NCBI GenBank assembly: GCA_937894935.1
Contig: CALAYC010000212.1
Coordinates: 1-20,431 of the forward strand
Reading direction: 5' to 3'
Source of the DNA: an uncultured Verrucomicrobiota bacterium
GTDB lineage: Bacteria > Verrucomicrobiota > Verrucomicrobiia > Limisphaerales > JADLHS01
DNA: 20,431 nucleotides
This document shows, in pieces, positions 1 through 6,893 of this stretch. The stretch's first letter is position 1, and each line of letters begins with the position of its first letter. The translations under genes and the position numbers were made by a program. The notes beneath the pieces are model-generated. The model searched no databases and had not been told where the DNA came from. It worked only from the letters and a program-made list of their open reading frames with translations.

Positions 1-53
<53 letters not shown>

Positions 54-76
54 AACCGTCCCGCTTTGGGTCGTGG

Positions 77-105
77 ATTAAGCCATAGGCGCGCCAGAAT
101 GTCAA
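77..105 (-). promoter_or_regulatory. Sigma-70-like promoter of tRNA-Tyr
   Basis: On the minus strand a perfect -35 box TTGACA (positions 105-100) is followed after 17 nt by CTTAAT (82-77). Transcription would start near position 70, about 15-20 nt before the mature tRNA 5' end at 53. Spacing and box quality make this the best promoter in the window. The -10 lies within GGCTTAATCC, which resembles GCTTA/GCTA-type boxes upstream of several protein genes here. Confidence 0.7.
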
Positions 106-257
106 TCGGGCCACCATCGAAAAAGCAGGTATGTACCGTTGCAACGTCTTACCGGAACGCAAAATCAACAACCTTGGCGCATAAGCTTTACCCGAGGATT
201 TGCCGCCGCACCCCGGGCTTGACGTAACGGCCTTCCGTCAACACGCTCTGCCCCGTC

Positions 258-1001
258 ATGAGTCAACTTGCCAATCAAATCGCGGTCGTCACGGGCGCAG
301 GCCGCGGGATCGGTCGCGCTATCGCCTTGAAATTTGCCGCCGAAGGAGCGGATGTCGTGGTCGTTTCACGCACGGTGGAGAATTCCGAAAAAGTCGCCGC
401 AGAAATTCGCGCGTTAGGTCGCAAGGCCTGGGCGTATGCCGTGGACGTGGCCAATGCCGAAAGCGTCAACGCTGCGGCCGAAAAGATTCTCGCCGATTGC
501 GGTCGCGTGGACATTCTCGTGAATAACGCCGGTGTTACGCGGGATGGATTGCTCATGCGCATGACCGACGCGGATTGGGATACGGTTTTGAACACTAATT
601 TGCGCGGCGCTTTTCTTGTTACGCGGGCTTTTTCGCGCGCGATGCTTAAACAGCGCTCGGGCCGCATCATCAATGTCGCGTCCGTCATCGGGCTTATCGG
701 CAATGCCGGCCAATGCAATTACGCTGCGAGCAAAGCGGGTTTGATTGGTTTTACGCAATCGGCCGCTCGTGAATTCGCCTCACGCGGAATTACTGTGAAT
801 GCCATTGCACCGGGGTTCATCGAAACCGATATGACCGCCGAGTTGAAACCGGAATTGCGCGAGGGCGTGTTGAAACAGATTCCGCTCGGCAGCTTCGGAC
901 AGGCAGAAGATATCGCGCACGCAGCAATTTATCTGGCAGCTCCTTCCGGTCGCTATGTGACGGGCCAGGTTCTGACCGTGGACGGTGGAATGGTGATGTA
1001 A
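258..1001 (+). CDS. fabG: 3-oxoacyl-[acyl-carrier-protein] reductase FabG
   Basis: A 247-residue classical short-chain dehydrogenase, the usual length for FabG, which reduces 3-oxoacyl-ACP with NADPH in the first reductive step of fatty acid elongation in the cytoplasm. The cofactor glycine motif TGAGRGIG is at 12-19 and NNAG at 89-92. The catalytic set is N114, S142, Y155 and K159 (YxxxK). The C-terminal VTGQVLTVDGGMVM is typical of FabG. The ATG at 258 fits the family N terminus; no strong Shine-Dalgarno sequence is seen. It is divergent from tRNA-Tyr and followed by yraN. No acpP or other fab gene is in the window, so a different SDR substrate cannot be excluded, but the fit to FabG is close. 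Confidence 0.9.
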   Translation: MSQLANQIAVVTGAGRGIGRAIALKFAAEGADVVVVSRTVENSEKVAAEIRALGRKAWAYAVDVANAESVNAAAEKILADCGRVDILVNNAGVTRDGLLMRMTDADWDTVLNTNLRGAFLVTRAFSRAMLKQRSGRIINVASVIGLIGNAGQCNYAASKAGLIGFTQSAAREFASRGITVNAIAPGFIETDMTAELKPELREGVLKQIPLGSFGQAEDIAHAAIYLAAPSGRYVTGQVLTVDGGMVM

Positions 1002-1020
1002 CCGCACCGCGTGGGTGCGG
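1002..1020 (+). other. GC-rich hairpin between fabG and yraN
   Basis: Arms CCGCACC (1002-1008) and GGTGCGG (1014-1020) pair perfectly around a GCGTG loop, starting directly after the fabG stop codon. No T tract follows, so it is not a standard intrinsic terminator. It could stabilise the fabG mRNA end or reduce read-through into yraN. It also buries the GTG at 1011, an alternative yraN start. Confidence 0.5.
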
Positions 1021-1052
1021 CAGTTCGGGCAAACGGGAAAAGTGGTGGGAAA

Positions 1053-1478
1053 ATGAACTGGTGGGCGCACATCAAATCGTGGTTCCGCAAAAAGCAACCG
1101 GAACATCTCCGTCGGGGCAGTCTCGGCGAACGCGCCGCTCGGAAACACCTGCAAAAACTCGGCTTAAAATATCTCGCCGCGAATTTCCGTTCGGAACGCG
1201 GTGAGATTGATCTGATTTTTCGCGATGCAGATTGCCTCGTTTTTGTGGAGGTAAAAACCCGTTCTTCAGAAGAATGGACGCGCCCTGCTGCCGCTGTAAA
1301 CGCGCGTAAGAAACGGCTGCTTTGTCAGACGGCACTGGATTACTTGCGGCGACTGAAAAATCCGGAAGTGAAAATCCGCTTCGATATCGTGGAAGTTCTG
1401 CTCCAGGACGGCGCGGTGCGCGAAGTGCGCCATCTTCCGAATACGTTTCCCATGAGTCGCGGGATGCGTTACGGCTGA
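1053..1478 (+). CDS. YraN/UPF0102 family nuclease-fold protein
   Basis: A 141-residue protein of the UPF0102 (YraN) family, which has the restriction-endonuclease-like fold also found in archaeal Holliday-junction resolvases; its cellular role is not settled. Visible family marks are GSLGE at 22-26, the acidic motif GEIDLI at 50-55 and the FVEVKTR strand at 64-70, which together provide the E...D...ExK metal site (E26, D53, E66, K68). The ATG at 1053 is preferred because GGTGGGA lies just upstream and the extra 14 residues from a GTG at 1011 are not family-like and start inside a hairpin. It is probably cotranscribed with fabG. Its 3' end overlaps the convergent methyltransferase gene by 10 nt. 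Confidence 0.85.
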   Translation: MNWWAHIKSWFRKKQPEHLRRGSLGERAARKHLQKLGLKYLAANFRSERGEIDLIFRDADCLVFVEVKTRSSEEWTRPAAAVNARKKRLLCQTALDYLRRLKNPEVKIRFDIVEVLLQDGAVREVRHLPNTFPMSRGMRYG

Positions 1479-2335
1479 AACTGCGGATGCGCGCGGAGTT
1501 TTTCCCAACTCGTTTCACTTAACGGCGCGCGCCGATAAACCGGATCAATCAAAGGTTCAGCGCTGTCGGAGCGGCGGGCGCGTTCGAGCCAGCGTTGATC
1601 CAACGGTTTTTCGATGAGGCGCAAATCATTCGCTGCGACCGTGGTTTCCTCCTTCAAACCCGTTGCAACTCCGCTCCCGAGAAAAAAGCCAGCTCGAAGA
1701 AGAGTCACGCGAAACATCGTGCTGCGCGAGTAGGTGGTGAGATTGCATGGGCGATTCGGAGCGAGTACTCGAAATAAATTTGTGAATAAACGCAGCGTCC
1801 ACATCGCCGGATTTTTTGCAGGCGAAAAAGCATCGAAAAGAATCGCGTGCGGAGCGTTGATTTGATGAGCGGTTTGTTGCTGCTCCAGCCAGGTGGGAAA
1901 ATCGGTGAGGTGAAATTGCCAACGCACTTCGCTCTGGCCGTTTTGAAAACAGATCTGTCCGTCGCGCAGGAGAGTTGCCAGCGCTGATTGATATTCCGCC
2001 AAATAACCGAGAGCCGCCGCGTTTTCCAAAGCGAACTGAAGTGGTTCTGCCGTGTTATCGAAGCTGACGAGATGGAGCGGTTTGGAAATTTCTTTTGTCG
2101 CGCGCAAAACCGCCAACGCGTTGGCCGCTGCTCCGAGGCCGACATCCCAAACGACAAATTCTTCCGTGGTCGCTCGCATCCGTTCGGGCAATTTCAGTTG
2201 CCGCACGTACAGCAAATCGGCCTCGGCTTGCGGGCCGAGGCCGGGATGCATTTTCTCGCCGTAGTCCGCGGCATAAACGGAGTGCGTTCCGTTCGGCAGC
2301 TGGACGAGCGCGAAATTGTTGCGTGGACTTGCCAC
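1469..2335 (-). CDS. MnmC/MnmD-like tRNA (mnm5s2U34) methyltransferase
   Basis: An S-adenosylmethionine-dependent methyltransferase of the MnmC N-terminal (DUF752) type, which in known members converts nm5(s2)U34 to mnm5(s2)U34 in the tRNA wobble position. Here it stands alone without the FAD domain, as in MnmD proteins. Counting from the chosen start, the SAM-binding VWDVGLGAAANA is near 62-73, the family motif LFDAFSPAKNPAMW near 166-179, then TTYS and the LRAGF strand near the end. The GTG at 2335, 10 nt after the stop of the upstream aminotransferase, is preferred. An ATG at 2389 would add 18 non-conserved residues that merely re-read the end of that gene. No clear Shine-Dalgarno sequence marks either start. 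Substrate is inferred from the family only. Confidence 0.78.
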   Translation of the reverse strand: MASPRNNFALVQLPNGTHSVYAADYGEKMHPGLGPQAEADLLYVRQLKLPERMRATTEEFVVWDVGLGAAANALAVLRATKEISKPLHLVSFDNTAEPLQFALENAAALGYLAEYQSALATLLRDGQICFQNGQSEVRWQFHLTDFPTWLEQQQTAHQINAPHAILFDAFSPAKNPAMWTLRLFTNLFRVLAPNRPCNLTTYSRSTMFRVTLLRAGFFLGSGVATGLKEETTVAANDLRLIEKPLDQRWLERARRSDSAEPLIDPVYRRAPLSETSWEKLRAHPQFQP

Positions 2336-2345
2336 GGCAGATGTA

Positions 2346-3434
2346 TCAGAGCTTCGCCATTGCCTTGTCGAGCGCGGCGAAGAGTTCATTCATCGACGCT
2401 TCCGTTTCGTCGCCCATGTTGGAGATGCGGAACGTCGTGCCTTTGATTTTTCCATAGCCGCCGTCGATGAGGAATCCCTCTTCTTTGACGAGCTTTTGGA
2501 GTTTGGCGACGTCCACTGTGCGCCCGCCGGGTTTTGCGCCGTTGTTGATGCAGCAGAGCGTGACAGACTCGAATCCTTTTTCCGGGAACAACGTGAAACC
2601 GTGTTTCGCCGCCCAATCACGCGTCATCTGATTGGTTTTCCGATGGCGTGCAAAACGATTTTCCAATCCTTCCGAAAAAAATTCATCGAGCTTGGAACTC
2701 AACGCGTACGTATGCGCAATACTCGGCGTGCTGGGTGTCATGTTTTGCTCAGCGTTCTTCTGGAATTCAAGGAAATCGAAGTAATAACCGCGTTCCTTCA
2801 CGGTAGCTGCTTTCGCGAGCGCCGCCGGCGAGCAAACGAACACCGCAAATCCAGGCGGCAACGCGAAGGCTTTTTGCGTGCCGGCCAGCAACACATCAAT
2901 GCCCAGTTCATCGAACTTGATCGGCACTGCTGACATCGAGCTGACGGAATCCACGATGAACATCAGGTCCGGATACTTTTTCTTCAGCGCGGCAATTTCC
3001 TCCAGCGGACTCATCGTGCCGGTGCTGGTTTCATTGTGAATCAGCGTGAGCGCATCGAATTCGCCGGTCGCGAGTTTTTTATCAATCGCTTCAGCTCGAA
3101 TCGGCGAACCCCAATCCACTTGAAGCGCTTCGGCCTGTTTGCCGCATTTCTTCGATACGTCGAACCATTTGTCGGAAAACGCGCCGCACATGCAGTTGAG
3201 CACTTTTTTGGACACGAGATTGCGAATCGCGCCCTCCATCACGCCCCAGGCCGAGGAGGTGGAGAGATAAACGAGTTGTTTGGTGTAAAGCAGTTGTTGC
3301 AGTTGCGGCTGAACTTTGGCGACGAGGTCTTTGTAGCCTTGGCCGCGATGACCGATCATCGGGGAGCAAAACGCGCGGAACGTTTTCTCACTCACTTCGA
3401 CCGGTCCTGGAATATGCAATTTAACGTGTCCCAT
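2346..3434 (-). CDS. Class V PLP-dependent aminotransferase (alanine-glyoxylate/SerC-like)
   Basis: A 362-residue fold-type I aminotransferase of class V, a group including alanine/serine-glyoxylate and phosphoserine aminotransferases. The N terminus has IPGPVEVS (8-15) and GHRGQ (28-32), both contacting substrate or cofactor in this class. HNETSTGT is at 133-140, VDSVSSM at 161-167 with D162 holding the pyridine nitrogen, and GTQKAF at 185-190 with K188 as the Schiff-base lysine. The conserved C-terminal domain ends with GYGKIKGTTFRISNMG, typical of the small domain. It lies between a lipoprotein gene 75 nt upstream and the methyltransferase downstream. Substrate cannot be fixed from sequence; serine or alanine to glyoxylate transamination and serine biosynthesis are the main options. 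Confidence 0.83.
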   Translation of the reverse strand: MGHVKLHIPGPVEVSEKTFRAFCSPMIGHRGQGYKDLVAKVQPQLQQLLYTKQLVYLSTSSAWGVMEGAIRNLVSKKVLNCMCGAFSDKWFDVSKKCGKQAEALQVDWGSPIRAEAIDKKLATGEFDALTLIHNETSTGTMSPLEEIAALKKKYPDLMFIVDSVSSMSAVPIKFDELGIDVLLAGTQKAFALPPGFAVFVCSPAALAKAATVKERGYYFDFLEFQKNAEQNMTPSTPSIAHTYALSSKLDEFFSEGLENRFARHRKTNQMTRDWAAKHGFTLFPEKGFESVTLCCINNGAKPGGRTVDVAKLQKLVKEEGFLIDGGYGKIKGTTFRISNMGDETEASMNELFAALDKAMAKL

Positions 3435-3509
3435 AGAACGAACATGCTTTCAAAAGCGCGCCGCACAGGCAAGCGCGGGTTGGCTTATCGGCGAGTTCAG
3501 CGGCGTAAA

Positions 3510-4289
3510 TCAGAACGCGGTTGGCAATCGCAGGCGCTGTTCCAGCGGTGTGGAATTAAATTCCGGTAAGCCATCGGTTTTCTGCTCCAACCGATAATCC
3601 TTTTGCCATTGCAACTGGCTGAACTGAGCCGGCATGCAGCGACAAACTAAAGCCATCGCATCGCGAGCTTCAGGATCGAGATATACAATCGGCCCCATCG
3701 GCACCGGGCCGTCTTCGATGACATTGGCCACGACCGTGAAAGCGGCGCTGGCATCGTCGCGTTCCAACGCAAATCGTCTTCCCGGCAACGGCAAACCAAA
3801 CTCTGCCTGAGCGAGAACTTCGATCGATCGTCCGGCGTACAACACATTTGCTCCGGTGGAATCTCGTAAGATTTCCCAAAGCGCCGGCGCGCCGCGGGAA
3901 TCCAGCGTGATGCGGACGCCTTGCATAAGAGTTTCACCACTTTGGCGAGTGTTGTGATGCCAGAAATAGCTGAATTGCGGATAATCTTTGCCGTGAATGC
4001 GCACTTGATTCGTGGTGAAGAAAACCGTGGTCACTGAAAGCGCGTTTGGCTCCCTGCCATCTGGGTCCGATTCTGCCAGCGCCTGAAGTAAAATTGGCGC
4101 GAGTTGCACGGCGAAATCTGATTCAAATCCGCCTTCTGCCGCTTTGAACAGAACGACGTGCAGGAAGTGATTGGTGACACGATTCTGGATGGCGTCACGT
4201 TGACCAGATGTCAGCGCAACGGCAGGTCGCTCGCGCTGACATCCAACGGTCAGCGCAAGGGTGATGCCTAACAAAATCAAACTTCTCAT
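3510..4289 (-). CDS. Hypothetical lipoprotein
   Basis: A 259-residue protein I do not recognise. The N terminus is a lipoprotein signal: MRSLILLGIT followed by LALTVGC, with C17 as the lipidated cysteine, so it should be anchored to a membrane facing the periplasm. The rest is soluble and mixed alpha/beta with no repeats. Noticeable features are a DYPQFSYFWHHN stretch in the middle and a CRCMP cysteine pair near residue 220. It starts with ATG at 4289 and is the first gene of a minus-strand run that continues into the aminotransferase and the MnmD-like gene; the 75-nt gap to the aminotransferase contains nothing I can identify. No function is proposed. Confidence 0.72.
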   Translation of the reverse strand: MRSLILLGITLALTVGCQRERPAVALTSGQRDAIQNRVTNHFLHVVLFKAAEGGFESDFAVQLAPILLQALAESDPDGREPNALSVTTVFFTTNQVRIHGKDYPQFSYFWHHNTRQSGETLMQGVRITLDSRGAPALWEILRDSTGANVLYAGRSIEVLAQAEFGLPLPGRRFALERDDASAAFTVVANVIEDGPVPMGPIVYLDPEARDAMALVCRCMPAQFSQLQWQKDYRLEQKTDGLPEFNSTPLEQRLRLPTAF

Positions 4290-4400
4290 ACTGCAATTTG
4301 GACCAATCGCCGGGAAATTTTATGCCTGCGCCGCTTCGCAGCGCTTGCGGGTTTCCGCTTGCGCTTGTTCGGTTTCCATGTGAAACACCTTCGGCAACGC

Positions 4401-5171
4401 ATGAAAACGAAAGCGGACATCGTGGCCAACTGGCTGCCGCGCTACACCGGTACACCCATTAAAGAATTCGGCAAACACATCCTGCTCGTCAACTTTACCA
4501 ATTACGTTCATCTCTTCGCCAAATGGCATGGGGTCCCGGTGCGTGGTCTGGATTGTCCGATGCCCAACGCCACAGCGAACGGGATAACGATTATCAATTT
4601 CGGCATGGGCAGCGCGAGCGCCGCTACCATCATGGATCTGCTCACGGCGGTTAAACCTAAAGCCGTTTTGTTTCTCGGCAAATGCGGGGGCATCAAACAC
4701 GTCGCGGCCCTCGGAAGTCTGGTGTTGCCCATCGCAGCCATTCGAGGCGAGGGCGCGTCGAATGATTATTATCCGCCGGAAGTTCCTGCGCTGCCGGCGT
4801 TCAGTTTGCAGAAGGCGATTTCCACCACGATTCGCGATCACAAACGCGACTATTGGACGGGCACGGTTTACACGACTAATCGCCGCGTCTGGGAGCACGA
4901 CAATCGATTTAAGAAGTACCTGCGCAAAATTCGTTGTATCGGCATTGATATGGAAACCGCGACGATTTTCATCACCGGTTTTCATAATGAAATTCCGACC
5001 GGCGCGTTGTTGTTGGTGTCCGATCAACCGATGGAGCCGGAAGGAGTGAAAACTGCCGCGAGCGACAAACGCGTGACGGAACAGTTTGCCGATACGCATT
5101 TGCGTATCGGCATTGATTCGCTAAAACAGTTGATTAACCGGGGTCTGACTGTGAAGCACCTTCGATTTTGA
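4401..5171 (+). CDS. amn: AMP nucleosidase, short form
   Basis: A 256-residue protein of the nucleoside phosphorylase/MTAN fold matching the catalytic half of AMP nucleosidase, which hydrolyses AMP to adenine and ribose 5-phosphate. Visible motifs are the phosphate-binding-type FGMGSASAA (67-75), FLGKCGGIK (91-99), GIDMETATIF with the ribose-binding glutamate (181-190) and the LLVSDQPM strand with the purine-binding aspartate (204-211). The E. coli enzyme is about 480 residues; this one lacks the N-terminal regulatory domain, as in short forms elsewhere. The ATG at 4401 is preferred over a TTG at 4359, whose extra 14 residues arise from low-complexity upstream DNA. It overlaps the convergent small membrane protein gene by 38 nt at its 3' end. 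A related purine nucleosidase activity is the main alternative. Confidence 0.85.
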   Translation: MKTKADIVANWLPRYTGTPIKEFGKHILLVNFTNYVHLFAKWHGVPVRGLDCPMPNATANGITIINFGMGSASAATIMDLLTAVKPKAVLFLGKCGGIKHVAALGSLVLPIAAIRGEGASNDYYPPEVPALPAFSLQKAISTTIRDHKRDYWTGTVYTTNRRVWEHDNRFKKYLRKIRCIGIDMETATIFITGFHNEIPTGALLLVSDQPMEPEGVKTAASDKRVTEQFADTHLRIGIDSLKQLINRGLTVKHLRF

Positions 5172-5352
5172 TTTCGACCGGTGCGTTGGTGCTCGCGGGT
5201 TCATCTTCGCGCGCCGACACGGACAACGGCGGGGCGGAAAGATTCATCCAATGCACCGTGGCGCCGAGCGCGAGCCCGAGAAACAGGATTTGACCCACCC
5301 GCCAGGTATCGCTTTGGCGCCAAAATGATTTCTCCATCTTCGTGTTCGTCAT
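5134..5352 (-). CDS. Small single-pass membrane protein (72 aa)
   Basis: A 72-residue product starting MTNTKMEKSFWRQS. One hydrophobic segment, about residues 18-38 (VGQILFLGLALGATVHWMNL), is followed by a polar acidic tail rich in Ser, Ala and Pro. This suggests an N-in single-span protein with an extracytoplasmic tail. The ATG lies 2 nt after the TGA of the upstream oxidoreductase gene, so translation is probably coupled and the two are in one operon. The open frame extends upstream of this ATG but only by re-reading the oxidoreductase gene. The 3' end overlaps amn on the other strand by 38 nt. Function is unknown; an accessory to the exported oxidoreductase is one reading. Confidence 0.6.
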   Translation of the reverse strand: MTNTKMEKSFWRQSDTWRVGQILFLGLALGATVHWMNLSAPPLSVSAREDEPASTNAPVEIKIEGASQSDPG

Positions 5353-5354
5353 GA

Positions 5355-6728
5355 TCAACTGATTTTCGGAATAACCGTGTCGTAGCTTAACGGCGGAACG
5401 ACCTTGCCGTCGCCCGTGCGGACGGAGCGGGTTTTTTCGTCGAAGAAACACACCATTCCGAGCCGCTCCGACATTTCGGCCAATGCCAGCACCGTATTGG
5501 CGCGGACGGTCAGATCCACATTGCAGAACGGCGTGCCGCCTTCGCGAATGCACTGGTAGAAGTTCTTGTGCAGATTCTCGATTTTGCCGTGCGGCGCGGG
5601 GCTGTTGAATTCCTCCACGTCGAGTTCATCGGCAAAGATTTTTTCCGGCTGCAACTTCGCCTGATTCGCGCTCGCGGCGAGATAAACCGTCGCTTGCCGA
5701 CCACGAATGATGTCCGGCAATCCCACTTCATTCACCGTGGTGCCGGCGATGACGAACGTCAGGCCGCTCGGAAATTCTGCCAACACATGCGTGGTGTCGC
5801 TGATTTCGCGATTCGTCGAAACCGCACGAGTGGCCGTGCAGACGACGCGCCGCGGAAATTCCGGATTTCCGGTCGCCAACATCAGCGGATAAAAACGGTG
5901 GCTCAGCAAATTGCCGAGAATGCCGGAGTTGTAATCGTAATATTTGTGCCAGGAGAAATAGCGGTGCGCGGCTTCCGGTCCCCACGGAACTTTCTTGGCC
6001 TTTCCCTGCCAACGTTCCCAATCGAGATTTTCTGGATTGGCGTCTTTATCCACCGGAAATTCCCATTCATCGTTTTTCTTGTTGTTACGGCAGTACGAAC
6101 CCTGCGCCCAGACCAGCGGCCCGAGCTTCCCGGATTTAACCCATTCCGCAACTTTGTGAATCATCGGATCGGCGGTGTATTGCGAGCCGCATTGATAAAC
6201 TTTTCCAGTGCTCTTGACCTTATCGTAAACCTCCCAACCTTCCGCCGCGTAACGCGTCATCGGCTTTTCGCAATAGACATGCTTTCCGGCGTCCAACGCG
6301 TCGAGCGTACACTGACCATGCCAGTTATCCACGGTAGCGATTAAAATCGCATCGAGGTCTTTGCGTTCAACCAAACGGCGATGATCGCGATAACCATCCG
6401 ATTCTTTCAATCCGGTGAACTTTACCGCCGCATCAAGGTGCTTTTGGTAAACGTCACTGACCGCGCCGACAGTGGCGTTCCATTCTGCGCCGTTGTTTTT
6501 CAACAATCGAAGATGATATGTGCCTTGCTTGCCCGTACCGATGACGCCGAAAACGATGCGGCTGTTTGCGCCGAGAACGTTCGCTGAAGGCGCTTGGTTC
6601 TGGCCGTAAACCGGCGTTTTGAGGAATGCCGGCGTCGCGGCAACAGCGGCGAGCGTGGCGGATTTGCGCAAAAATGAGCGGCGCGTTTCGCCGGTGTGAG
6701 AATTACGGGAGGCTTTTTTCATAAGCAT
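5355..6728 (-). CDS. Tat-exported Gfo/Idh/MocA family oxidoreductase
   Basis: A 457-residue NAD(P)-dependent oxidoreductase of the Gfo/Idh/MocA family, which acts on sugars and polyols. The N terminus carries a twin-arginine signal: RRSFLRK at 16-22, then a moderately hydrophobic alanine-rich stretch and a likely cleavage near TPVYGQ, so the folded holoenzyme should be exported. The Rossmann motif GVIGTGKQG is at 61-69 and the family hallmark EKP at 154-156 (CEKPM). The C-terminal substrate domain has the SHRFYPLMLATGNPEFP type of sequence common in planctomycete and verrucomicrobial members. A second ATG two codons downstream is an equally possible start. The gene is divergent from spmAB across 165 bp and is coupled to a small membrane protein. 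Substrate unknown. Confidence 0.86.
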   Translation of the reverse strand: MLMKKASRNSHTGETRRSFLRKSATLAAVAATPAFLKTPVYGQNQAPSANVLGANSRIVFGVIGTGKQGTYHLRLLKNNGAEWNATVGAVSDVYQKHLDAAVKFTGLKESDGYRDHRRLVERKDLDAILIATVDNWHGQCTLDALDAGKHVYCEKPMTRYAAEGWEVYDKVKSTGKVYQCGSQYTADPMIHKVAEWVKSGKLGPLVWAQGSYCRNNKKNDEWEFPVDKDANPENLDWERWQGKAKKVPWGPEAAHRYFSWHKYYDYNSGILGNLLSHRFYPLMLATGNPEFPRRVVCTATRAVSTNREISDTTHVLAEFPSGLTFVIAGTTVNEVGLPDIIRGRQATVYLAASANQAKLQPEKIFADELDVEEFNSPAPHGKIENLHKNFYQCIREGGTPFCNVDLTVRANTVLALAEMSERLGMVCFFDEKTRSVRTGDGKVVPPLSYDTVIPKIS

Positions 6729-6809
6729 CTTTTGACGGTGTTCAGACGTTGAAGGTAAGCACTTTCATCAACTGGCTAAAGCAATTTATTGCGAACACCT
6801 GTTTGTGCC

Positions 6810-6829
6810 CCCGCATGAACGTGTGCGGG
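6810..6829. other. Inverted repeat in the divergent intergenic region
   Basis: Arms CCCGCA (6810-6815) and TGCGGG (6824-6829) are separated by 8 nt, about 81 bp from the oxidoreductase start and 65 bp from the spmAB start. The position in a divergent promoter region would suit an operator, but a 6-bp arm in GC-rich DNA can occur by chance. Confidence 0.3.
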
Positions 6830-6844
6830 CATTGTGATGGCAAC

Positions 6845-6858
6845 GCGGGTTTTCCCGC
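6845..6858 (+). promoter_or_regulatory. Hairpin/shared element upstream of spmAB
   Basis: GCGGG-TTTT-CCCGC forms a 5-bp hairpin. The 11-mer GGTTTTCCCGC (6848-6858) ends exactly 35 nt before the spmAB ATG. The same 11-mer at 13797-13807 ends exactly 35 nt before the larB GTG, which hints at a shared promoter or operator element. Two cases are not proof. Confidence 0.3.
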
Positions 6859-6893
6859 TTTCTCCCGTTTCCCCGAGTCGCTAGCCTCCGCTC

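Noticed and set aside
219..241. Inverted repeat TTGACG/CGTCAA just upstream of fabG as an operator or promoter
   Set aside because: Only 6-bp arms with an 11-nt spacer; the -10 position after TTGACG is poor, and no fatty-acid regulator site is recognisable.
2316..2933. A 205-codon open frame opposite the aminotransferase
   Set aside because: The opposite strand carries a complete class V aminotransferase with all cofactor residues; this frame has no motif.
4321..4378. Repeated CGCTTGCGGGTTTC/GCTTGTTCGGTTTC units before amn
   Set aside because: Imperfect, short and GC-rich; not distinguishable from low-complexity intergenic sequence, though it argues against the TTG start of amn.
4320..5099. 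A 259-codon minus-strand frame opposite amn
   Set aside because: Composition is that of an antisense shadow, and amn on the plus strand shows all family motifs.
5568..6344. A 258-codon plus-strand frame opposite the Gfo/Idh gene
   Set aside because: The Gfo/Idh/MocA reading has a Tat signal and EKP motif; this frame has neither domain nor ribosome site.
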